Shown piece after piece: positions 1 to 7,100 of a stretch of DNA of 64,000 nucleotides; position 1 is the stretch's first letter, and each line of letters opens with the position of its first letter. The stretch is taken from contig NZ_JAFCJM010000026.1 in NCBI RefSeq assembly GCF_018130955.1, forward strand, positions 1 to 64,000, given 5' to 3'. The DNA is from Bradyrhizobium liaoningense (GTDB taxonomy: Bacteria; Pseudomonadota; Alphaproteobacteria; Rhizobiales; Xanthobacteraceae). The notes below the pieces were generated by a model, which saw only the letters and a program-made list of their open reading frames with translations, ran no database searches and was not told the origin of the DNA. Both the position numbers and the translations under genes were made by a program.

Positions 1-356
1 CGGGCGAGCGTCTGCGCGAGCAGCGTCTTGCCCGAGCCGGTCGGACCGATCAGCAGGATGTTCGACTTCGCGAGCTCAACGTCGTTGTGCTTGGTCTGGT
101 GGTTGAGGCGCTTGTAGTGGTTGTGGACCGCGACCGACAGAACCTTCTTTGCGTGGCTCTGGCCGATCACGTAGTCGTCCAGCACCTTGCAGATTTCCTT
201 CGGAGTCGGGATGCCGTCGCGCGACTTCACCAGCGAGGACTTGTTCTCCTCACGGATGATGTCCATGCACAGTTCGACGCATTCGTCGCAGGTGAATACG
301 GTCGACCCCTCGACCAGCTTGCGGAGCGCATTGTTGGAGATTGACTGAACCGTCAT
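1..356 (-). CDS. clpX: ClpX-like AAA+ unfoldase subunit, N-terminal part, with half a zinc finger
   Basis: The 118 codons present match the start of ClpX, the hexameric unfoldase that feeds substrates to ClpP. The residues CDECVELCMDIIREE, then TPKEICKVLDDYVIGQ, then the Walker A motif GPTGSGKT are readable, and the gene continues beyond base 1. Normal ClpX begins with a four-cysteine zinc-binding domain made of two CxxC pairs. Here only the second pair (CDEC) is present, and the first pair is replaced by MTVQSISNNALRKLVEG. The frame stays open upstream to an ATG at 404, but that extension holds only a single Cys, so a different start does not restore the finger. Family assignment is secure. 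It is probably a paralogue beside a standard clpX elsewhere, which is inference. Confidence 0.9.
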   Translation of the reverse strand, partial: MTVQSISNNALRKLVEGSTVFTCDECVELCMDIIREENKSSLVKSRDGIPTPKEICKVLDDYVIGQSHAKKVLSVAVHNHYKRLNHQTKHNDVELAKSNILLIGPTGSGKTLLAQTLA

Positions 357-446
357 GGCGGCCTCAAACCACATGCAAGTGGTCATAAACGGGAACATGA
401 TCATCTGCGGACCTCGTGCCTCGTGACCGTCAAAGAATGGTGAGGG

Positions 447-755
447 TCAGCTGCCACATTTCGTCGCCAGCAGGTCTCTGAAAGCGTTGATCACGGAATC
501 GAGCGCAATAAACATCCGCGCGCCGTCGATGCGGCCGACAGCGGCTTGCCGCAGCATCTCGGACTTATAAAATGAGGCGGCGTAGGCCCGACAAGTCTCC
601 CCGTTGTCGGCCGCGTTATCCGATTTGCTTTGGACAGTCGCCGAGACCGCGCGAGCGGCATCAACATCCTTGTCTAACGTGGACTCCGCCGCAAACCCAG
701 GAATTGTAGATGCATTGATCAGAGCAGAAGCGATGAGAACAGCTATGATCCTCAT
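447..755 (-). CDS. Small secreted protein of unknown function
   Basis: A 102-residue protein with a typical Sec signal peptide: MRI, a hydrophobic stretch to about residue 20, and a likely cut after GFAA. The mature part is about 80 residues, mostly helical in character, with two cysteines (in ETCRAY and ATKCGS) that could form a disulphide in the periplasm. I do not recognise the family. It stands alone on the minus strand upstream of the clpX-like gene, with about 90 bases between them. Confidence 0.6.
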   Translation of the reverse strand: MRIIAVLIASALINASTIPGFAAESTLDKDVDAARAVSATVQSKSDNAADNGETCRAYAASFYKSEMLRQAAVGRIDGARMFIALDSVINAFRDLLATKCGS

Positions 756-999
756 GAGCGGCCTCCAGAACGCAAGTCGTTGCGAGGAGACTTACATTCA
801 GCCGGTCTATTTTCTATTGTACGTGGGTTGTTCGGAGTACGGCTGTGGTTGCGCCACATAAACCTTGGCTTAGAAGAGACGTGTGAGGGTTTCGGCGGCC
901 GGCAGAGGGCCGCCGCCGGCGCCCTCTTAACGATTTGAAGGCCACCCAATCGACAGCGGACCCGGTCGCCTGCAGTTTCTAGCTAGTAAACTGTTGCGC

Positions 1000-1461
1000 T
1001 CAGTTCTCGTGAGCCGATATCGCGACTGAGGCCACGAAACGGTAGCCACGTCCGGGGATATTGACGATGAAGCGATTCCCATCCTGACCGTCACGCAACG
1101 CGCGACGCAGCGCTGATATATGAACCGTAAGATTGGCGGGCCCAACGAAAACATTGGGCCAAACGCGAGCCATCAAATCCTGCTTGCTGACCAACTCGCC
1201 GTGGCGTTCAAGCAAAGCAATCAGGATTTCCAGGGCGCGACTTCCGAGAGGCACGGGCTTGTCGCCTTCCAACAAAAGGAACTGTGTTCGAAGCAGGCGA
1301 AACGATCCGAACGAAACTTCCGTTGACGTTACGCCGGTTGGTTCGGTTCGTTTCTCGAAAAGTGGCCTGGCCGCAGCCGGACGCTGGATAACGCGTCCGA
1401 CGTCAAGCTCCGGGTCTTGATAAAATTGCTCCAAGCGTCCGAAAGCTGCCGTCGATCGCAT
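1000..1461 (-). CDS. Winged-helix (OmpR/CadC-type) transcriptional regulator
   Basis: The C-terminal half is a clear OmpR/PhoB-type winged helix: LGSRALEILIALLERHGELV, then the recognition-helix region NLTVHISALRRALRD, ending in the wing IPGRGYRFVA. There is no receiver domain, so it resembles the Trans_reg_C proteins that bind DNA without a phosphorylation module. Longer homologues carry a C-terminal ATPase/TPR sensor, and this one stops right after the wing at 153 residues. I chose ATG 1461 because AGGCGAGG sits just ahead of it. An upstream ATG at 1554 would add 31 residues with no family resemblance. The target is unknown. Confidence 0.8.
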   Translation of the reverse strand: MRSTAAFGRLEQFYQDPELDVGRVIQRPAAARPLFEKRTEPTGVTSTEVSFGSFRLLRTQFLLLEGDKPVPLGSRALEILIALLERHGELVSKQDLMARVWPNVFVGPANLTVHISALRRALRDGQDGNRFIVNIPGRGYRFVASVAISAHEN

Positions 1462-2044
1462 ACTGACCTCGCCTACTTTGACGGGGGCTAGTCCCCGCAA
1501 AGATGCTAGTAACCCGTAATCTGACGATTTGGAGTGCTGCGCGCTATTCCACACAGGTGGCGCGCAATGACCGATTTGGTTGCGTTGCCTAAACCTAGAT
1601 TTACAAGCCGGAAGACGGCTTCAATTGGGTGGCAGATTGTAAGTGCTATGGCGGGACCAAGTCAGGGAATACCGTAGACTTGATCATTTCGCGATGGCAG
1701 CGCCAGGTGGAAATCACGATGGTCATCCAGGAGAACAACTTGAGGTCGGCGTATGCTTGGCTGTATTCGGATTCGGTAATGCAATCTCCCTCCGTACATT
1801 CGCGCCATACCGACGTACGAAAGGTCGATGGTCCTTCCATGATAACGATTCAATCGATGCTGACCTCCAGGTGCACAGCAGCCCAGTCTTAGTTTGCTCT
1901 GGAACTCAGTGCGGAGAATCGCAGCGGAACCGGGCCCGCGCGGCGGCGTAGTGCCCGCGGGCCTCTTCTCGTCATTTGCCTTGGAGATTGCGCAACTGCT
2001 TAACTCATCCGGCCACGCGAATAAACTCGCTCAAAACCCATACC
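1462..2044. other. Gene-free stretch
   Basis: Short open frames exist on both strands (for example 1643-1951 plus), but none shows a ribosome-binding site, a family motif or convincing codon use. It presumably holds the promoter of the winged-helix gene and the end of the response-regulator transcript. No operator or terminator could be assigned. Confidence 0.4.
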
Positions 2045-2680
2045 TTAAGAGCGTTGCGGCGTGTCAGACACCAGCTTGAGCTTGTCAGCCATCCGGCCGA
2101 GTTCTGGAAGCGAACCGGCCTGCATCTTCTGCATCGCCCTGCTGCGATGCACCTTCACCGTGGCTTCGGCGATGCCGATATCGTGGGCAATCTGTTTGCT
2201 CAAGCGGCCGCGCGCCACTTGAATTACGATCTCGCGCTCCCGCGGGCTCAGGGAGGCGAAACGCTTCTTAAGCGAGACCAAGTCCTTGTCACTCTCCCGC
2301 CGCGCACGATCGCGGGCCAAGCCTAGCTGAATGGCATCCAGAAGATCCTGGTCGCGGTACGGCTTGGTCAGGAACTCGATCGCACCACGCTTCATTGCCT
2401 GTACAGACATGGGTATGTCGCCGTGGCCCGTGACGAAGATGATCGGGATCTCCCTGTTTGCCGCAGCTAGCTCGCGCTGGAAATCGAGGCCGCTTTGGTC
2501 GGGCAATCTGATATCGAGCACCAGGCAGGTAGGGGAATCTGGTGGATCGGATCTGAGGAAGTCGGAAATGGAGGCAAATAGCTGAACGTTAATGCCGAGT
2601 GATCGCAGCAGGCGCCCGACCGACGCGCGGAGATTCGGATCGTCGTCGATGACCAACACGGTTGAGGTTGCGTCAGACAT
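2045..2680 (-). CDS. FixJ/NarL-type response regulator (receiver + LuxR HTH)
   Basis: A two-domain response regulator of 211 residues. The receiver has the acidic pair in VLVIDDDPN, the phospho-acceptor Asp in LVLDIRLPDQSG, the switch Thr in FVTGHGD and the Lys in LTKPYRDQDL. The C-terminus is a LuxR-type helix-turn-helix (LSPREREIVIQVARG, then IAEATVKVHRSRAM). FixJ-family regulators are phosphorylated by a PAS-containing histidine kinase and activate transcription. I chose the ATG at 2680 because the receiver begins a few residues later. The frame extends to 2743, but that adds 21 unrelated residues. Its partner may be the giant kinase at 4076-9985, two genes away, which is inference. Confidence 0.9.
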   Translation of the reverse strand: MSDATSTVLVIDDDPNLRASVGRLLRSLGINVQLFASISDFLRSDPPDSPTCLVLDIRLPDQSGLDFQRELAAANREIPIIFVTGHGDIPMSVQAMKRGAIEFLTKPYRDQDLLDAIQLGLARDRARRESDKDLVSLKKRFASLSPREREIVIQVARGRLSKQIAHDIGIAEATVKVHRSRAMQKMQAGSLPELGRMADKLKLVSDTPQRS

Positions 2681-2959
2681 CGCTGCCACTCGGAAGAGAT
2701 CGCGAAAATCAGCCTGCATCTTGGTTTGCAGGTCTGGCAACACCGCGCATTTCTAATCCCAATCCCGGAACCTGAACAGCCCCTTTTTCTGAAGGATGCG
2801 CGCCGAGTACACCAAAGCTTACGCGCGGACACAGGTCGCCCCCTCCGACGCTCGGGCCGACTCTGGGCTAAAGTTCGATCTCTGGTCGGCCCGATGGCGC
2901 TGAGGGAACCTGTCCATCAGCTCACGTATGCTACTCGTGCAGCGCTAGCAGCGGACCGG
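2681..2959. other. Short intergenic region
   Basis: No gene seen. It separates the response regulator start from the remains of the small helical gene at 2960-3125. Confidence 0.4.
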
Positions 2960-3125
2960 TCAATGCTTGGCATTGAGCGACGCCTTCTCGGCTCGCCGCT
3001 CGTAGTCGTCGGCAAGAGCCTTAAGCAGAGCCGCAATCGCTTGGTCCGTCATGGTTTCGGCATCCGCGAAGCAAAGTCTGAGCACTCTTCAAACATTCAC
3101 TTGCTTCGGTGTGGTGACTCGTCAT
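2960..3125 (-). pseudogene. Frameshifted copy of the small helical partner gene (intact at 39931-40122)
   Basis: ATG 3125-3123 overlaps the stop of the zinc-ribbon gene, exactly as in the intact second copy. The first frame reads MTSHHTEASECLKSAQTLL and then runs out of register. From 3052 the next frame gives MTDQAIAALLKALADDYERR and ends at 2960. Intact homologue: RTMTDSAIAAQLKALADDYE. Between the shared CGC and ATG there are 13 bases here and 12 in the intact copy, so one extra base breaks the frame. The short downstream ORF could still be translated on its own. Confidence 0.75.
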
Positions 3126-3343
3126 GACGTCCTCGCGCGGTTTTCGGGCGGCTGGTCAAAAACGATTTGGAACCAGCCCATCCAAGTGCGGTCACTTTGG
3201 CGGCGCTCCTTGAAGCGATCGACGCACTTCCTCGAACAAAGCGGCGTTCGCCACGAATAGTGCCGGACGAGACCAAACTTGCCCTCACACACTGCGCATC
3301 GCATGGCCTTGTCAGAACCGTGACTTTCTAGGCGGTAAGGCAT
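3122..3343 (-). CDS. Small zinc-ribbon protein, copy 1
   Basis: A 73-residue protein with two cysteine pairs, CAVC near residue 16 and CSRKC near residue 37, separated by GKFGLVRHYSWRTPL. This is a treble-clef or zinc-ribbon arrangement, so zinc binding is likely. The C-terminus carries WMGWFQIVF and PPENRAR. The paralogue at 39710-39931 matches along the whole length, including WRTPLC and PENRAR. The start at 3343 lines up with that paralogue, and the frame runs nine codons further up. The stop overlaps the start of a second small gene (ATGA), which is broken here. The role is unknown. Conservation of the pair suggests two proteins that work together. Confidence 0.75.
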   Translation of the reverse strand: MPYRLESHGSDKAMRCAVCEGKFGLVRHYSWRTPLCSRKCVDRFKERRQSDRTWMGWFQIVFDQPPENRARTS

Positions 3344-3675
3344 TGTTTTCTCCTTTTGGCCTGTGCGCATTTCGGATGCACTAAGACTAAGAGGAATGTC
3401 ACCAACGGCTCAATTGAGCGCGGGTTAAGCCCAGGCATCCAAAGGGGGCAGGACGATGATACGAAGGCTTAGGACGCTCGGACGCGTCCTAACGTTCGCC
3501 CGTTGCGATCCCGCGACTGCTTTCGTCCGGCGGCCGCTTCGATCACAAGCCATGCCGGATTGGCTCCGCAATCATCGTCCAGATAAACCAAAGTTTACGG
3601 GGCACAGGCGGCACGCCGGTGGCATTCTCTGAGCTGCCAACCAATTCGGCGCGGAGCGCCACTACGATTGGATAG
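3344..3675. other. Intergenic region between divergent small genes
   Basis: About 330 bases with no supported gene. It should contain the promoter of the zinc-ribbon gene (minus) and of the receiver gene (plus). No recognisable sigma or operator site was identified by eye. Confidence 0.4.
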
Positions 3676-3708
3676 TTGTCTGCCCGTAGACGCGTCCAGC
3701 GAACGGCC

Positions 3709-4110
3709 ATGGGCGGTATGATGAAAAAGGTACTGGTTTCGGTCGTTGAAGATGATCAGCTCTTTCGTGAGTCGATGTACAGGCTCATGAGATCGCTGGG
3801 CTATACGGTCGAAATCTTCTCGTCTGCAGCCGATTTTCTCGGCTCGCCGCGGCTTGCCGAAACAGCATGCCTGATCGCTGACATCCATATGCCTGCCATG
3901 ACCGGGCTCGAACTATACCGGCGCCTTATGGCCACGGGCAATGCGATACCGACAATCCTCGTGACGGCGTTTCCCAATGATGCTGACCGGGCTCGCGCCC
4001 TGAAAGATGGGGTCTTGTGTTACCTGCGTAAGCCGGTGAATGAGGACCATCTTACACGATGTGTTTGCGCTGCTCTCAGGTCGGCAGGCTCGCCTGAGGA
4101 GGGGGCGTAA
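3709..4110 (+). CDS. Stand-alone receiver-domain response regulator
   Basis: A single receiver domain of about 133 residues with no output domain. The acidic pair is in VSVVEDDQLF, the phospho-acceptor Asp in LIADIHMPAMTG, the switch Thr in LVTAF and the Lys in YLRKPV. Such proteins act as phosphate shuttles or bind a partner protein. The 3' end overlaps the 3' end of the giant kinase gene on the other strand by 35 bases, so the two are convergent neighbours and a likely cognate pair (inference). The start is uncertain: TTG 3676, ATG 3709, ATG 3718 and ATG 3721 are all in frame, and none has a strong ribosome-binding site. Confidence 0.85.
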   Translation: MGGMMKKVLVSVVEDDQLFRESMYRLMRSLGYTVEIFSSAADFLGSPRLAETACLIADIHMPAMTGLELYRRLMATGNAIPTILVTAFPNDADRARALKDGVLCYLRKPVNEDHLTRCVCAALRSAGSPEEGA

Positions 4111-7100
4111 GCTGCCGTTCTGCTCCCGGCAAGGTGAACTGGAACAAGGCTCCGCGGGGTTCGTTCGCCTCCGCCCACAGCTTGCCGCCATGAGCGTGGA
4201 TGATAGAGCGGCATATCGACAGCCCCATGCCTGTTCCACCGAACTTCGTGGTGTAGAAGGCGTCGAAGACTCGATCGAGATGCGCCGGATCAATGCCCGG
4301 CCCGGAATCGTGCACGGCCACGAGGACGCCTGCTTGGTTCTCCTTTGTGCTGATCAACAGCTCTCTCGGCCCCTCCTCCATCGAACCCATTGCTTCAGCC
4401 GCATTGAGAATTAGATTCACCAAGACCTGTTGCAGCTGAACGCGATCCCCCAGAACCGGAAGTAGTCGCTCTGCAAGCCGGGTCTTGACCGAAACACCAT
4501 TTCTGAGCGTTACGCTTCGAACCAACACGATCACTTCGTGGATTGCCACGTTGAGATCAAAACACTCTTTTCGCGGCGGCGCCTTCTTAATTTGCTCTCG
4601 GATGCCATCGATGATTTCTCCGGCCCGGTCTGCATCTCCGACGACACAGGAAAGCGCTTCTCTGACCTCGCCCAGGTCCGGCGGCTGCATCTTCAGGAAA
4701 TTCTGAGCCGCCCGCGCGTTATTGCGCGCGCTGGCAATCGGCTGCGTGATTTCATGTGAAAGTGAGGCGGCCAATTCTCCCATCACGCTCACGCGGTTCA
4801 TGTGAGCGAAATCCGATTGCATCTGCTGCAACCGCGCCAACGCTTGTGTGCGATCGTCGATGTCAGTTAGCAGACAATACCAACGTGTGATACGCCCGGA
4901 CTCGTCGCGAATTGGAGCGCCGCGATTTTCAAACCATCGATATTCACCGTCAAAGCGCCTCAGGCGTAGTTCGTGATGGAAGGGAGTACCAGCGGCGAGT
5001 GACCTCGCATAAGCTTCAAGGACACGGGGGAGGTCTTCAGGATGTACAGCATCGCTTGTCCCCCAGTTCTTCAGCTCTTCAACAGTCCGGCCGAAATACT
5101 CGGTGAGTGGGCTATTGACAGAGTCGAGCTCGCCGCTCGGAGCCATGATTGCAACGAGTCCGGCTATCCCGTCGATGGCTGCTCGAAACTTCGCTTCGCT
5201 CGCCCGCAGCGTCTCCTCGGCCCGTTTGCGTTCGGTCAAATCGAGCACGAACGCAAGGCGGTCGCCTCTTTCCTCGAACACCGCGGCGCCCACAAGCACC
5301 GGAACGCGGCTGCCGTCTTTCCGAAAATACTCCTTCTCAAACGGCTGAACGATGCCGGTTGAGTTTAGTTCAGCCTGGGTGAGTACGTCGCGCTCTCGCC
5401 ATTCGGGCGGGGACAGCTCGGTCCAGCGCATGCGGCCCGAAACCAAGTCTTCACGGCGATATCCTACGAGACGCAGAAACGCGTCATTGGCTTCAATAAT
5501 CCAGCCTCGGCGGTCGGCGATGAAGATCCCGATGATGTTAGCGTCGACCAAACGCCGAATCTTCCTTTCCCGATCCGCGAGATCGTCATAAAGCCGCGAG
5601 TTTTCGAGCGAGATCGCCGCCTGCGACGCAAGCACCGTTAGCAAAGCGACGCGATCGGGCGTAAAGGCTCCGGGTGTCAGATTGTTCTCCAGGTAGAGAA
5701 TGCCTGCAAGCCTTCCCTGGTTGATTAACGGAAAACAGAGAATAGAACGGAGATAATTCTCAACGATGTAGGGATCGGCAGAAAATAGATTGTGAGATGA
5801 CGCATCGTTGAGAATAACGCTTTCCCGAGTGCGCAGGACATAGTGGAGCACCGACTCCGGCAGCACTGTCGCAGCCACGCCCTCGTCGCGCGGATGCACG
5901 GTCACCAAATCGCCATCGGTCGTGGCTTCGGCGGCGATCCGCTGCTCGGCTCCGCGTGAAAGAATCAACAAGCCTCGTTCGGCGCCGGCCTGTTCAAGCG
6001 CCGTACGCATAAGCATTTCGAGCAGCTTCTCCAGCACGATCTCGCTTGATATGGTCTGCGAAACCTTGATCACCGTTGCGAGGTCGAGTTGCTCGACAGA
6101 CGCTGCGATTGTGCTAGTCGGAACAGGTGTGGGCTCTTCCATTCTAAGGAGCGGATACATCGCATCGAGTTGGCGCACCTTGCCATCCGCACCCCAGCGC
6201 AGATAGCAGTCCCGGGCGTTCCGCAGATATAGGTGCGCGATTTGATCGAAGCCGCACGCGGTGTAAAAGCGCGCCGCCAGCTCTTTGGCGAGCGCCTCGT
6301 TGTGGACAAAGCCGTTTGCCTGTGCCGAACGGATGGCTTGCTCGTAAAGGTTCATGGCATCGAACGCGCGGCCATCAATCCGGGCAATCTCCGCACTAAC
6401 CAACGCTGCGCGGTCTTCGAAGTTTTCCGGACAGGCCGCGGCCCAGCTGGCGAGCTGACGGTAATGAGGGGCCAAGGCCTCCAGAGTCGGCGTCCGCTGG
6501 CCGGCGGGCATCGAATCGCTAAACGCCGCGTACGACAAGGCGCCGTAGAAGTGATAGTCGGCCGCCTCCATGATCGTGAGGGACATGCTCAGAAGCGGCA
6601 GCGCCCTCGATGCAGCATCAACCGCCGTCGCATAGTCACCAGCCAAAAAACGGGCCTGCAACTTGCAAATCCAATACAAGCATTGGCCGGCCGTCACGTC
6701 CGAAGTGTTCGCGAAATCGCGTTCGATTCGCTGCTCATCAAACTGCCCGTCATCTAAGGAGCCGAACCTTGCTGTTGCGCCGCGCAGCATTCGCACGATA
6801 GCGAGTGCCACACCGATGATTTCGAGGTTTGTGCCAAGCTGTATGTGGCCTAAGTGTACCCTCTCAGCTTCACGTTCGATGTCGGCAAGCGCATCACCGA
6901 CCGCAAGAAGATTCAGGACCCTCAGCCCGGAGCAGATCCCCGCATACACGAGGTCGCCGGTTTTCTGCGCCGCATCAAATGCGCGGCCAATGAGTTCGCA
7001 GCATGTTCTGATATGCCTTGTCCAAGGCATGACCATATTTCCGAAATTCAGGTACACACCCGCCTGGAAACGCCATAGTCCACGCTGCTCGACGAGCTCA

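Noticed and set aside
1629..1951. Overlapping small plus-strand frames upstream of the response regulator
   Set aside because: No ribosome-binding site, no family and no codon bias; treated as intergenic.
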